A stretch of 64,000 nt of DNA from Staphylococcus auricularis (lineage in GTDB: Bacteria > Bacillota > Bacilli > Staphylococcales > Staphylococcaceae): assembly GCF_001500315.1 (NCBI RefSeq), contig NZ_LLER01000007.1:1-64000 (forward strand), written 5' to 3'. The first letter of the stretch is position 1; every line of letters begins with the position of its first letter. The notes under the pieces are model-generated. The model did no database searches. It was given only the letters and a program-made list of their open reading frames with translations, and was not told where the DNA came from. Both the position numbers and the translations under genes were made by a program. This document shows positions 16,930 to 26,415 of the stretch, piece after piece.

Positions 16930-18090
16930 CTATTTTTTGGTATAGTCGTGCACATAACCGTGTTTAATCGTTTGATGCACCTGTACCTCATCATCAACAA
17001 TCACAAGATCAGCATCTTTGCCTATCGCGATACTCCCTTTTCGATCATCCATTTTGAGTACTTTAGCTTGGTTAAGACTTGTTACAGGCCATAGTTCAGC
17101 TAAAGATTTCCCGGTAAATCTCATTAAATTCTGAAGTCCTTCATTCATTTTCAATATACTTCCAGCAAGGGAACCTGTTTCTAGATGGGCTTCGTGATCT
17201 TTGACAATCACTTTTTGTCCCCCGAGTTCATATTCACCTTCTGGCATACCTTTTGCGCGCATGGCATCTGTAATCAAATAGAAGTGATCTGGTCCTTTGT
17301 GTTGATAGGCTATGTTAATTGAAGTGGGGTGAGAATGCACTCCGTCTACAATCAGTTCCGTGTTTAATCGTTCATTTTCCCAAGCTGCGCCAAATAGACC
17401 CGGATTTCTATGATGGAAGCCGACGCCTGCATTATATAGATGCGTGACATGTTGTACACCTGCACGCGCTGCTTCATTCGCTTTATCAAAGTCTACTTCT
17501 GTATGTCCCATTGAAAAAATAACTTCATCTTTCAAGGACTTAATCACTTCTAAAGCCCCTTCCACTTCGGGAGCAATTGTCACAATTTTAATCAAACCGT
17601 CAGCTGCCTGTTGATACTGATTCAATAAGGCTACCGTTGGGCGTTGAATATAGGCTGGATTTTGCGCGCCGATTTTATTTTCTGAAATAAATGGTCCTTC
17701 TAAATGGACGCCTACGATCTCTGTAGCCTGTCCTGCTTCCTGATGTTGATCATAGTGACTAATATTTTGCAGGGCACGTTCTATCGCATCTTGTGACTGA
17801 GTCATCGTTGTAGCCAAAAATGATGTTGTTCCTTCTGACAATAATTGTTCAGCCAGATGTTTCAAACCATCATAAGATGCATCCATCGCATCTTCTCCAT
17901 AGCCCCCGTGAATGTGGATATCGATAAATCCCGGGAGTATATGTCGTCCCTTTGCATCTAACGTCGGAAGATCACCTGTATAGGGTCCAGGTTCTATCGC
18001 ACGAATCTGCCCATCATCGACAATGATGTAACCCGCTTCTATATGCGTTTCTTCTGTATATATGACACCATTATTAATTACATAAGTCAT
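16930..18090 (-). CDS. nagA: N-acetylhexosamine-6-phosphate deacetylase NagA
   Basis: A 386-residue amidohydrolase. The metal-binding pattern of NagA is complete: HIHG after PGFID (about residue 59), EGP in HLEGPF (about 130), His in MGHTEVDF, His in THLYNA and Asp in LITDAM. It removes acetate from GlcNAc-6-P or GalNAc-6-P. Here it is the last gene of a galactosamine-type operon beside AgaS and tagatose-phosphate genes, so GalNAc-6-phosphate is the likely substrate (it would then be the AgaA role). It starts 31 bp after the PTS EIIA gene. A strong terminator follows. Confidence 0.92.
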   Translation of the reverse strand: MTYVINNGVIYTEETHIEAGYIIVDDGQIRAIEPGPYTGDLPTLDAKGRHILPGFIDIHIHGGYGEDAMDASYDGLKHLAEQLLSEGTTSFLATTMTQSQDAIERALQNISHYDQHQEAGQATEIVGVHLEGPFISENKIGAQNPAYIQRPTVALLNQYQQAADGLIKIVTIAPEVEGALEVIKSLKDEVIFSMGHTEVDFDKANEAARAGVQHVTHLYNAGVGFHHRNPGLFGAAWENERLNTELIVDGVHSHPTSINIAYQHKGPDHFYLITDAMRAKGMPEGEYELGGQKVIVKDHEAHLETGSLAGSILKMNEGLQNLMRFTGKSLAELWPVTSLNQAKVLKMDDRKGSIAIGKDADLVIVDDEVQVHQTIKHGYVHDYTKK

Positions 18091-18121
18091 AGGATACCTT
18101 CTTTACTTATTATTGTATCGC

Positions 18122-18520
18122 TTATTCATCGTCTTCATCTGTGGAACTGAGTAATGCATTAATATGCACGACTCCTTCTTGTGCTTTTGCGACATAATCG
18201 GGTTGTTCTCCTAACATTTGACCATTGATGTAACTCACAATCATCGGTAAATTCATACCTGCATATACATCATACGTAGCGCCTGTCATGAGTTGTTTTG
18301 AAATGACGTTTGCTGGTGTGCCTCCTAAGAGATCAGCAAAGATCGTCACGTCATCATCTGGTTCAATGTGTGCCTTCAGTTGACGTTCAAAATCTTCTGG
18401 CCCTTCTTCAGGTAATAAAGAAACGGTGTAGATTTGGTCTTGAGGTCCAAGTATCATTTCTATACTGTTTTTCATACCTTCACATAATGTGCCGTGACTT
18501 ACGAGAATTAATTTTTCCAT
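18122..18520 (-). CDS. PTS EIIA component, mannose family
   Basis: About 132 residues forming a single EIIA-Man domain. The phosphorylated histidine is His9 in the LVSHGTLCEGM motif, and FADLLGGTPANV is the conserved region near the active site. It passes phosphate from HPr to EIIB. The ATG at 18520 is preferred to a GTG at 18532 because the GTG overlaps the GGAGAGG ribosome-binding site. It lies between the EIID gene and nagA in the galactosamine-type operon. A free-standing EIIA is usual for AgaF/GadF-type systems. Confidence 0.92.
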   Translation of the reverse strand: MEKLILVSHGTLCEGMKNSIEMILGPQDQIYTVSLLPEEGPEDFERQLKAHIEPDDDVTIFADLLGGTPANVISKQLMTGATYDVYAGMNLPMIVSYINGQMLGEQPDYVAKAQEGVVHINALLSSTDEDDE

Positions 18521-18537
18521 TTGGTGTGACACCTCTC

Positions 18538-19440
18538 CTATTCTATATTTGTAATGACACCAAGTGCGGATAATATCACTGATACAATAATTACGATGAA
18601 GATCGCTCGAGTAGAGTTCATACTTTTACGTCCTAGTAACCAATAAATACCGAAAACGATTGCTAATGGGAGTATTCTAGGTAAAATCAAATCAGCACTG
18701 TCTTGAATCTTAACTGATAAGTCCCCAATTTGCGGTTCCCATGCAAATTTTACACGTATCATCGTGGCAACAAGGGCTCCTACCATGAAGACCCCGAGCA
18801 GTGTAGCTGCATTCGTTAATGATTCTAATCGATGTTGCATCGTCGTAACGAGGGAGACCCCTTCTTTATATGCAAACTTCAATTGTTTCCAACGAAAGAC
18901 GAGTATGGCTAAGATGGCTACAAACCATAGGATTGCTCCGAAAGGATTACCGTCTTGAGCCATGTTCGCAGCAATCGCACCAAAGATCGTAGGTACGAGA
19001 GAAGCAAAGATCGCATCCCCTACTGCAGCAAATGGTCCCATTAAACCAACTTTCAACCCTTTCACGGATTCTTTCGCTACAATTTGTTCTTTTTCTTCCA
19101 TTGCGATATCGATACCGGTGATAATCGTGTTGAAAAAGTTACTTGTATTAAAGAACTGTGCGTGTGTTTTCATCATCGCATAAAGTTCAGGCGTATCATC
19201 GCCATAAATTTTTCTCAATTGCGATAAGATCGTATAAAGATAACCGCTTCCTTGCATACGTTCATAGTTCCAGCCAAATTGGAAGAAGAGAATACTTCTA
19301 AGGTTAATTTGTCGAAAATCCTTGTCAGTTAATTTATAAGGCGTTGTCGGCGGTTGACCAGTGAATTGTCTCGGTTCGTTAGCTGGTGCTTGTGTTTCTT
19401 TTTCCTTATCTGAAGCTTTAGATTTTTTATAATTCGTCAT
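18538..19440 (-). CDS. PTS EIID component, mannose family
   Basis: About 300 residues with the EIID signature: a cytoplasmic N-terminus, the FFQFGWNYERMQGSGYLY motif (about residue 45), GLMGPFAAVGDAIF and C-terminal membrane helices. With EIIC it forms the sugar channel. The ATG at 19440 follows AAGGGGAG by 8 bases and overlaps the end of the EIIC gene by 14 bp. An in-frame ATG at 19461 lacks a ribosome-binding site. The Lys/Glu-rich N-terminal extension of about 40 residues is longer than in the E. coli mannose EIID. Confidence 0.9.
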   Translation of the reverse strand: MTNYKKSKASDKEKETQAPANEPRQFTGQPPTTPYKLTDKDFRQINLRSILFFQFGWNYERMQGSGYLYTILSQLRKIYGDDTPELYAMMKTHAQFFNTSNFFNTIITGIDIAMEEKEQIVAKESVKGLKVGLMGPFAAVGDAIFASLVPTIFGAIAANMAQDGNPFGAILWFVAILAILVFRWKQLKFAYKEGVSLVTTMQHRLESLTNAATLLGVFMVGALVATMIRVKFAWEPQIGDLSVKIQDSADLILPRILPLAIVFGIYWLLGRKSMNSTRAIFIVIIVSVILSALGVITNIE

Positions 19441-20335
19441 CTTCAATCTCCCCTTCCTCATCTGACTTAGTCTCTCCGTCTCCCATCAGACTACGAGAAG
19501 TGACTTTCGCTTGTGATGTCCGTTGATATTCCATCGCTGCTAATGCAAAACCAATGGCTGCAATGGCTAACATCGGTAACGCTGAAAATGACATATCAAA
19601 TTTTTTATCTAAACTTGCTACGGCTGTACCGACACTAGATAACCCATCAAATAACGTAACGGAGATGGCTGTAATGATAAAACCGAGAATGAAATACGGA
19701 TAATGTTTTTTCAATGGTAGATAATGTAGTAATATCGCAAAACCTACTGCAGGTAATACAGCCCCTGCGACAGTTAAACCATCACCTAACCATTTCAAGT
19801 CTCCATTTAAATAATGCACGATACGGCGTACGACACTACCTCCGAAAGCAAGCGCTAAGCCTACTGGGATCATACGAGAAAGCATCCATGGAATGGCACC
19901 ATATAAGTAGTTACGTTCAATGCCTTTGTAATCCATTTGTTCGATTTTTGTATCTATACGATGTGCGAAGAATGTATTTGTAAAACGTGCTAAAATATCT
20001 GTTTGAATCATTAAGCTCGCTACTGGCACGGCAAGTGTTGCGAATGCTTGTTGAGGATTCATACCAAGTGCGACTGAGAAAGCTACAGCGAGTACAGTCC
20101 CTGAGTTTGCGTCAATTCTTGAAGCGCCCCCAAATGTACCTACGCCTAAAATCGTTAACTGCATACCACCACCAATGATTAATCCAGTGGTGATATCTCC
20201 CATAATCAATCCAGAAATAATTCCTGCAAAGACAGGGTGACCAAACATATTAAACTGGATATCGTCTAATATTTGGTAACCTGAATACAACGTTAATAGT
20301 AAAATCTGCCACCATAATATTTCCAAATCAAACAC
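19427..20335 (-). CDS. PTS EIIC component, mannose family
   Basis: A 302-residue polytopic membrane protein of the EIIC-Man/Sor family, with the G-rich motif GLIMGDITTGLIIGGGMQL (about residues 35-55) and FGGASRIDANSGT. It forms the substrate translocation unit with EIID. The C-terminus is an unusually acidic tail (DEEGEIEDDEL). The start is 3 bp from the end of the EIIB gene and its end overlaps the EIID start, so the four PTS genes are translationally linked. Confidence 0.92.
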   Translation of the reverse strand: MFDLEILWWQILLLTLYSGYQILDDIQFNMFGHPVFAGIISGLIMGDITTGLIIGGGMQLTILGVGTFGGASRIDANSGTVLAVAFSVALGMNPQQAFATLAVPVASLMIQTDILARFTNTFFAHRIDTKIEQMDYKGIERNYLYGAIPWMLSRMIPVGLALAFGGSVVRRIVHYLNGDLKWLGDGLTVAGAVLPAVGFAILLHYLPLKKHYPYFILGFIITAISVTLFDGLSSVGTAVASLDKKFDMSFSALPMLAIAAIGFALAAMEYQRTSQAKVTSRSLMGDGETKSDEEGEIEDDEL

Positions 20336-20338
20336 CTC

Positions 20339-20827
20339 TTAATTTTTGTCTTTGATTAATGACATAAAGTCCTCTGCCTTATCATTTGGCACCATTTGCG
20401 CCACAATTTTCACTCCTTGTTGATGTAATGTTTCAAAATCTTGTATATCTTCATCGGTAATATTAATCGAATTGGTAATTTGACGGGTCTCATCAGTTTG
20501 AGACATATTACCGACATTTAATTCATCAATTTGAACGCCGTGTTCCGCAAGTGCTACAAAACGGTCCGGACGTTTAGCAATGACCATGAGACGTTGTGTA
20601 CCATATTTACCGTTATTAATATTTTGAGCTGCCTTCTCTATGGGAATGACACTAAGTTTGATGCCTGCAGGTGTCGCTAGTTTTAATGCTTGTTTATCAA
20701 TGTCACTTTGCGCCACTTCATCATCAATCACGACAAAGCGATCAATATTTAGTTTCGTTGCCCATAGATTCGCAACTTGTCCATGTATTAATCTACCGTC
20801 AATTCGATTTCCTATAATTGCCATCAT
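20339..20827 (-). CDS. PTS EIIB component, mannose/sorbose family
   Basis: A 162-residue EIIB-Man-type protein. The phosphorylated His15 is in the NRIDGRLIHGQVA motif at the N-terminus. It takes phosphate from EIIA and phosphorylates the entering sugar. It lies 9 bp after the GH35 gene and 3 bp before EIIC. The order GH35, EIIB, EIIC, EIID, EIIA is the same as in the pneumococcal bgaC cluster, which handles Gal-beta-1,3-HexNAc disaccharides. Confidence 0.92.
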   Translation of the reverse strand: MMAIIGNRIDGRLIHGQVANLWATKLNIDRFVVIDDEVAQSDIDKQALKLATPAGIKLSVIPIEKAAQNINNGKYGTQRLMVIAKRPDRFVALAEHGVQIDELNVGNMSQTDETRQITNSINITDEDIQDFETLHQQGVKIVAQMVPNDKAEDFMSLIKDKN

Positions 20828-20836
20828 AAATGCTCC

Positions 20837-22606
20837 TTACTTATTAAATTTGGGAGTTTCTATGAAGTTGATTGTGTCTGCATAACTCCCCTCAGTATCA
20901 AAAATAATCACTTCGTTTTCGCCTTGTTTTAACAATGCTTTAGAAATATATAACGATTGAGAAGGTCCGACCTCCCAATAACGGCCGATATTAAAGCCAT
21001 TAACTAGAACAATCCCTTTAGAGAAAGCGCTTACATCAATGTGTGTACTTTCCACTTCGTCTAAATCAAAGATATACCTGTAAAAGGCGGGTTGTTTCTC
21101 GCTCCAAGCACGTTCAAAGTGTGCTGTTGTTAAACGATCAAAGTCAATATCGAACTGTTCCCAGCCCTGTACAAAATGAAGATCTTGCATCAGCCCTTGT
21201 CCTAATCCTTTACGCTGGGTCGGTGCCAATAATTTATAACCATAGTTTACACGGCCCATATGTTCTACTAGCACATCGATTTGTGGTCTTTCCGTCTCTA
21301 GGGTGACTTCGAAGGCTTCACCGATTGCTTCTTGATAAGCTGTGTAAACCCATTGCTGGTCCACAAAACATTGCACGCGATCTCTCGCTTCTACAATTCT
21401 GAGCTTTTCTTGTGTCGTCGCTTTGTTTAAACATGTACGATACACCATATAGCCATAACCTGAACCTGCTTCTTCCATCGTTTGTGGATAATCACTCGTT
21501 GTTTTCGTCGAGATCTCTTCTAGGATTTCAAACAAGTTGACCTTACCTGCTAAAGGAATATCATCTAAAGTCATCAAAGGTTTCACTTTCGGTTCCATTT
21601 GTTGAATATCTGGAAGTTCTTCTTTCAACATGCGTTGTAATGCAAAATATTTTTCTGTTGGATTGCCAACTTCATCTAAGGGGGCATGATAATCATAAGA
21701 GGTCACTTGTGGTAAATCTTTTGTTCCTCTTGCTGAACACCCATTCCAAAATCCAAAGTTGGTCCCACCATGAAACATATACAAATTAACGGAACCACGT
21801 TGAATAGCTTCACGAACTTCTTGAGCCAAATCAGCACTATCTCGTTTGATGACGGGTTCATTCCATCGATTAAACCAACCGTCCCAAAACTCCATACACA
21901 TCAATGGCCAAGACTTACCATGGCTTTCATTGAATTGTTTGAGATTTGTGAAATTTTGTTGCGTACGTGAACCGAAATTCCCTGTTGCTAAAATACCATC
22001 TTCAATCAGACTACCTGCTTGTAAACATTGCGCCCAAGCACCATCTGAAGTAAAACAAGGCACCGTCACGCCTTGTTGGCGCATCAATGCGTATATCTTA
22101 CGTAAATACGCTTTGTCTTCCCCAAATGAACCGTATTCATTTTCAACTTGAAACATGAGTATAGGGCCTTCTCGATCAATTTGGAGTGGCGCTAATATTT
22201 CGAATAACACTTTAAAGTAACGCTCAACATGTGCTAAAAATTTAGGATCACTGGAACGAATGCGCATAGAACGGTCATTGAGTAGCCAGGCAGGCAAACC
22301 TCCAAAGTCCCACTCAGCACAAATATATGGAGAAGGCCGAACGATGACGTACAACCCTTGTGCTTCTGCAAGTTTAATAAAGTGTTGAATATCTTTATCT
22401 CCTTCAAAGTCAAACTGACCCTGTATGGTTTCATGAAAGTTCCAAGGTACATATGTTTCTACTGTGTTGAATCCGAGTGCTTTAAGATTATATAAACTAT
22501 GTTGCCAATCTGCTTTCGGTATTCTAAAGTAGTGAATCGCGCCTGATAAGAGTTGGATCGGCTCGTCATCTAATAAAAAGGATGTTTCGATTTTAAAACG
22601 ACTCAC
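20837..22606 (-). CDS. bgaC: GH35 beta-galactosidase, BgaC-like, cytoplasmic
   Basis: A 589-residue GH35 enzyme without a signal peptide. The N-terminal TIM barrel has the family pattern GFNTVETYVPWNFHE, the acid/base glutamate in QVENEYGS (E157) and the nucleophile in LMCMEFWDGWF (E239). C-terminal beta domains follow from about residue 350. The closest functional model is pneumococcal BgaC, which releases galactose from Gal-beta-1,3-GlcNAc/GalNAc. Inside the cell it would split the disaccharide brought in by the adjacent PTS. It lies 13 bp after lacD and 9 bp before EIIB. The linkage preference is inferred from context. Confidence 0.9.
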   Translation of the reverse strand: MSRFKIETSFLLDDEPIQLLSGAIHYFRIPKADWQHSLYNLKALGFNTVETYVPWNFHETIQGQFDFEGDKDIQHFIKLAEAQGLYVIVRPSPYICAEWDFGGLPAWLLNDRSMRIRSSDPKFLAHVERYFKVLFEILAPLQIDREGPILMFQVENEYGSFGEDKAYLRKIYALMRQQGVTVPCFTSDGAWAQCLQAGSLIEDGILATGNFGSRTQQNFTNLKQFNESHGKSWPLMCMEFWDGWFNRWNEPVIKRDSADLAQEVREAIQRGSVNLYMFHGGTNFGFWNGCSARGTKDLPQVTSYDYHAPLDEVGNPTEKYFALQRMLKEELPDIQQMEPKVKPLMTLDDIPLAGKVNLFEILEEISTKTTSDYPQTMEEAGSGYGYMVYRTCLNKATTQEKLRIVEARDRVQCFVDQQWVYTAYQEAIGEAFEVTLETERPQIDVLVEHMGRVNYGYKLLAPTQRKGLGQGLMQDLHFVQGWEQFDIDFDRLTTAHFERAWSEKQPAFYRYIFDLDEVESTHIDVSAFSKGIVLVNGFNIGRYWEVGPSQSLYISKALLKQGENEVIIFDTEGSYADTINFIETPKFNK

Positions 22607-22619
22607 TTCATCACCTCAT

Positions 22620-23564
22620 TTAATTTTGAATTGGTGTTGCAGTTTGTTGATTCACTTGATTCAATGCGTTTAAATTATTTAGACCTTCTTTTGCTAACCA
22701 TGCTTTGGCCGCTGCTTCACCTTGTGTGATGAGTGCTTCTGTTGCGCCCTTCCACGTAGCACGTCCACAAAGAATACCGTTGAACTGCGAACCATGTGCT
22801 GCAGCAAATTGTAGTGAGTCCATAAACAGCTGTGCAGAAACGCCTCCGCTTAGATATATATAAGGTAAATCTGTGGCCTCAGCTTGTTGTTGAAATGCTT
22901 CAGCTGCCTCGGCTTGGGTCATGACCGCTTCAGAGCCGAAACCTTCAACAAAATTCATATTCACAGGAATTTCAACCTTTAACGTATCGACTTGAAATCT
23001 AGGTTCACTGAAGATACGCATCGCTTCATTCACTTTATGTGAGCGAACTTTCCCATAGTCAGCTCCTTTTTCATCACCAATCGTATCGTCATAAGTTAAT
23101 ATTTCTAGTAAAAACGGCATCTCTTCTGCCTGACATTCAGTGCCTACACGTTCAATCACAGCTTGCTTCTTATCATTAATTTCATCCGATTCGTCTACAT
23201 CATAGTAAAGTAGAAATTTAACTGCATCTGCGCCTGCTTCTCGCAATCGACGCACGCTTTGATTTTCAATTAATCTGGGTAGACGACCTGGTTGCGCTTT
23301 ATCATAACCTGTTTGTTCATATGACAAGATGAGACCTGAATCCTCAGCATTTTTGTTCGCTGCCGCTAAGCCAAATTCTGGATCAACTAAGAAACTGGAT
23401 CCATAAGGCGTTAACACTTCAGCTACTAATCTTTTAAATAGAGACAAGTTTTCCTCAGAATCTTGTGTGCCTAATAACTTTCTTAACGCGCCTCGTTGAT
23501 CTACCGCAATCGCAGCATAAATCCCGTTTTTATCCACTAACCGACTCAAATCTTTTGTTCTCAT
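22620..23564 (-). CDS. lacD: Tagatose-1,6-bisphosphate aldolase LacD
   Basis: A 314-residue class I (Schiff-base) aldolase of the LacD family. It has GIYAAIAVDQRGALRKLL at the N-terminus, DAVKFLLYYDVDE and the DTLKVEIPVNM segment with the catalytic lysine. It cleaves tagatose-1,6-bisphosphate to dihydroxyacetone phosphate and glyceraldehyde-3-phosphate. Its ATG overlaps the stop of lacC (ATGA). The locus lacks lacA/lacB and a phospho-beta-galactosidase, so it is not a lac operon; tagatose-6-P here must come from AgaS. Confidence 0.93.
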   Translation of the reverse strand: MRTKDLSRLVDKNGIYAAIAVDQRGALRKLLGTQDSEENLSLFKRLVAEVLTPYGSSFLVDPEFGLAAANKNAEDSGLILSYEQTGYDKAQPGRLPRLIENQSVRRLREAGADAVKFLLYYDVDESDEINDKKQAVIERVGTECQAEEMPFLLEILTYDDTIGDEKGADYGKVRSHKVNEAMRIFSEPRFQVDTLKVEIPVNMNFVEGFGSEAVMTQAEAAEAFQQQAEATDLPYIYLSGGVSAQLFMDSLQFAAAHGSQFNGILCGRATWKGATEALITQGEAAAKAWLAKEGLNNLNALNQVNQQTATPIQN

Positions 23565-24496
23565 ATATATCTCTCCACTTCTATTTCAGACTTAATTCGA
23601 TTGACTTGTGTGACATCAATCTGTCCTGTTGCCTGTTGTAAAGCATTGGAAGTCCCACATGCTAACGTGAGCTGAATGAGTGATTGTGGTTCGAGTTGCT
23701 GCTCTACGCCGTATGCAATGCCTGCCACCGTTGCATCCCCTGATCCCACAGGATTAATGACATCTCGGTGTGGTACTGTAGCACGATAAACCTCCTGACC
23801 CCACTTGACGATTGCGCCTTCGCTACCCAGCGTAAGAAAGACATCTCTTGCTTTGAAATAAGGATGTGTTTGTAATAAACGGATTTGTTCCGCTACTGAT
23901 AAATCCGTTTGTCCTACTAAGCGCTCAAATTCTTCGCGATTCGGTTTAATACATTGAATTGACAAATCAGCATCAAGTAAGGCTTTAAGTTCCTTTGCGT
24001 TCGTGTCGACGATGTGATAGCTATGTTGATATTTAGTTAAAATGTGTGCCATGTGTTCAAATTGCGTTCGGCCTTCAAATTGAGGAGAACTCCCACTGAT
24101 TGTGACGACTGTCGCTTCGTCTAGTTTTGCTTTTAACGTTTGAAAATATTGTTGCTGCTCCTGTTCTTTGATGTAAGGACCTGCTTCGAGAATTTCAGTT
24201 TGTGTTGCTTCATCATTGATCGCAAGGCTTTGACGTGTCTCATTTTCAATCGTTGTAAATGCAGTGGTCATCCCGCGTTGTTGTAGTGTTCGTGCTAGCC
24301 ATTGGCCATTCGGTCCTCCCAAGTAACCATAAGCACAATACGTTGCCCCAAGCTGATGTAAGACCTTAGTGACATTAATGCCTTTACCACCAGGATTTTT
24401 AATTTTCTCGTGGACGCGATTGACTGTGTCTATTTGAATAGGGTCAATCATGTAAGTTATATCTACAGAAGGATTAAATGTATGTGTCGCTATCAT
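23561..24496 (-). CDS. lacC: Tagatose-6-phosphate kinase LacC
   Basis: About 311 residues of the PfkB sugar kinase family. It has the N-terminal NPSVDITYMID, the NPGGKGINVTKVLHQLG motif and the C-terminal anion-hole motif NPVGSGDATVAG with the catalytic Asp. It phosphorylates tagatose-6-P using ATP. The ATG at 24496 is chosen because AAGGG lies 9 bases upstream; an in-frame TTG at 24505 overlaps the agaS stop. It lies between agaS and lacD with near-zero spacing. Confidence 0.92.
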   Translation of the reverse strand: MIATHTFNPSVDITYMIDPIQIDTVNRVHEKIKNPGGKGINVTKVLHQLGATYCAYGYLGGPNGQWLARTLQQRGMTTAFTTIENETRQSLAINDEATQTEILEAGPYIKEQEQQQYFQTLKAKLDEATVVTISGSSPQFEGRTQFEHMAHILTKYQHSYHIVDTNAKELKALLDADLSIQCIKPNREEFERLVGQTDLSVAEQIRLLQTHPYFKARDVFLTLGSEGAIVKWGQEVYRATVPHRDVINPVGSGDATVAGIAYGVEQQLEPQSLIQLTLACGTSNALQQATGQIDVTQVNRIKSEIEVERYI

Positions 24497-24501
24497 ACGA
24501 A

Positions 24502-25617
24502 TCAACCCTTAAATGGATAGATGGTTACACCTTTAACCACACGATTGATGAAGCCATCTGGGCTTGGATTATCTGGATTTAACCCCATATCTACAGAGCG
24601 TTTCGCTGCAAGCAATTGCCCAAAAATCAAATATTGTAATGCGAGTTCCATATCTGATAATTTTTCGCTCTGAGGTAACTGTGCTGTTTCAGTATTTGCT
24701 TCACTTTGACCATCTAAAATAAAAATTTGATAACGGCCTTCTACCTCACTGACTTCACGAATTAAATCATCTTCGTATTGGCGACGGTACGCGTCATTAC
24801 TGCGCAACATAATGAAAATCGAGTCAGCACTCAACCCTGCTTTTGGACCATGTCTGAAGCCGAGTGTCGTTTCTCGAGCAATTTCAGTTTGTCCAGCGGT
24901 GAGTTCGTTGAGTTTCAAACTTGTTTCTTTCGTTAACTCACCAATTAGACCGGTACCCACATAGAACACCTTAGAAAAATCAAGTTGGCTGACCGCTTCT
25001 GCTTGTTCTTCTAACCAATCGAAATTAGATGCGGCAATATCAAAGAATTCAGGACTCACTTCGCCGCCAAACAAGAGGTAGCTGGCAAATACCATCGATG
25101 AAAAACTAGACGTCATCGCAAGTGATTGGTCATTCGTTTTTTCAGGTAACACAACCTTGAATACGTTGTTAGCGCTTTCATCATAGGCTCCTAAAAATCC
25201 ATCTTTATTGTTAGTGACAAACAAATGATAAAGATGGTCTGAACATTGATTTGCAATTTCTACAGTAGCTTTCGTTTCCGGACTATTGCCAGAGCGCGCA
25301 AAGGAAACGACGAGATATGCTGTTTGGTCGTCGATATAAGCTTGTGGATCCGTCACAAAATGGGTCGTAGGTACAGATTCAAAATCAAACTGTTGAAATT
25401 GACCTGTACGACATGCGATACGTGCAATATCTCCGACATATGCACTTGATCCCGCTCCAGTAAAAAGAACTTTCAACTTTTTATCTGATTGTTGTTGCAC
25501 AATATTTTTCATAAATTGATTGAATGCGTCTTTTTTCGATTGTACGATATCATACGTTTCTTTCAACGTTTGAGGTTGTTGCTTAATTTCCCGATACGTG
25601 TGTGTATTTTCTAACAC
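24502..25617 (-). CDS. agaS: AgaS, galactosamine-6-phosphate deaminase/isomerase (SIS domains)
   Basis: A 371-residue protein with two SIS domains. The first has LFTGAGSSAYVGDIA and SFARSGNSPET, the second has FYVGTGLIGELTKE and TLGFRHGPKAG. AgaS converts galactosamine-6-phosphate to tagatose-6-phosphate and ammonia, and so joins NagA to LacC and LacD. The start is GTG at 25617, 7 bases after GGAGG. It is the first structural gene after the regulator (26 bp gap). Confidence 0.92.
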   Translation of the reverse strand: MLENTHTYREIKQQPQTLKETYDIVQSKKDAFNQFMKNIVQQQSDKKLKVLFTGAGSSAYVGDIARIACRTGQFQQFDFESVPTTHFVTDPQAYIDDQTAYLVVSFARSGNSPETKATVEIANQCSDHLYHLFVTNNKDGFLGAYDESANNVFKVVLPEKTNDQSLAMTSSFSSMVFASYLLFGGEVSPEFFDIAASNFDWLEEQAEAVSQLDFSKVFYVGTGLIGELTKETSLKLNELTAGQTEIARETTLGFRHGPKAGLSADSIFIMLRSNDAYRRQYEDDLIREVSEVEGRYQIFILDGQSEANTETAQLPQSEKLSDMELALQYLIFGQLLAAKRSVDMGLNPDNPSPDGFINRVVKGVTIYPFKG

Positions 25618-25643
25618 TGTAAGACCTCCTCTATTTTTAACGC

Positions 25644-26354
25644 TTACATTAACTTAACCGTGTACTTATATTCGTGACCGCTCGCAATACTTTGGGTAAA
25701 TTCAATCACATCATCATTCATATAAGCCGTACGTTCAATAAACATGCAGCTATCATCTTCAACACCATTGAGTAATTCTGCTTCATCTTTTCTAAGCTTA
25801 CTGGCAGTTAAATTTTCATAAGCATTCGTAATTTGAATACCGTAATAATGGTTCAATGTTTCATAGAGTGATACACGGTTAAAATCAAATTGTTCTAATC
25901 CTTCACAATGACGCATAGGTAGGTAGCTCACTTCGTAAATTAGCGGTTTATCATTAGCTAAGCGAAGCCGCTTTAATTCATATACATACTGATAAGGTTT
26001 CAACTTCATTTTTTGTTGTAAAAAAGGCGTAGAGGGGATGAGTTGGATACTCAACATACGAGTACTTGCCTTATCTCCATTCTTCTCGATTTCATCTTTG
26101 AAACTGTACAGCTCGTTAAGAAATTGGTTATATCGACTTCCTAGTACAAAAGAACCTTTCCCATGCTCACGCTTAATAATGTGATCTTGCTCTAAACGGT
26201 CCAATGCTTCTCGCACTGTGATACGACTCACTGAAAATTGATCACATAGCTTACGTTCTGAAGGTAGTTTATCCCCCTCCTTATATTCTCCTGATTTTAT
26301 TCGCTCGTGGATCCCTTGATAAACTTGATCATACAAGGGTAGTTTTTCTGACAT
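25644..26354 (-). CDS. GntR/HutC-family regulator of the galactosamine operon
   Basis: About 236 residues. The winged helix is at residues 5-70 (SGEYKEGDKLPSERKL, FSVSRITVREALDRLE) and a UTRA effector domain follows to the C-terminus. UTRA regulators of amino-sugar operons respond to sugar phosphates such as GlcN6P or GalN6P. The ATG at 26354 follows AGAGGTG; an in-frame GTG at 26363 lies inside that site. It leads its own operon, and two operator-like palindromes lie upstream, so autoregulation is likely. Confidence 0.9.
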   Translation of the reverse strand: MSEKLPLYDQVYQGIHERIKSGEYKEGDKLPSERKLCDQFSVSRITVREALDRLEQDHIIKREHGKGSFVLGSRYNQFLNELYSFKDEIEKNGDKASTRMLSIQLIPSTPFLQQKMKLKPYQYVYELKRLRLANDKPLIYEVSYLPMRHCEGLEQFDFNRVSLYETLNHYYGIQITNAYENLTASKLRKDEAELLNGVEDDSCMFIERTAYMNDDVIEFTQSIASGHEYKYTVKLM

Positions 26355-26369
26355 TCTATTCACCTCTAC

Positions 26370-26415
26370 TGGTTATAACCACTTAAAGCATAATTGTTAA
26401 TTTACAATTTGTCAA
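26370..26415 (-). promoter_or_regulatory. Promoter and operator O1 of the galactosamine operon
   Basis: On the minus strand -35 TTGACA (26410-26415) is 17 bp from -10 TATGCT (26387-26392). TGGTTATAACCA (26370-26381) is a perfect palindrome over the predicted start site, with the GTGGT...ACCAC character of HutC/NagR-type operators. An imperfect cre-like sequence (TGTAAACATTAC, from 26416) abuts the -35. Confidence 0.75.
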
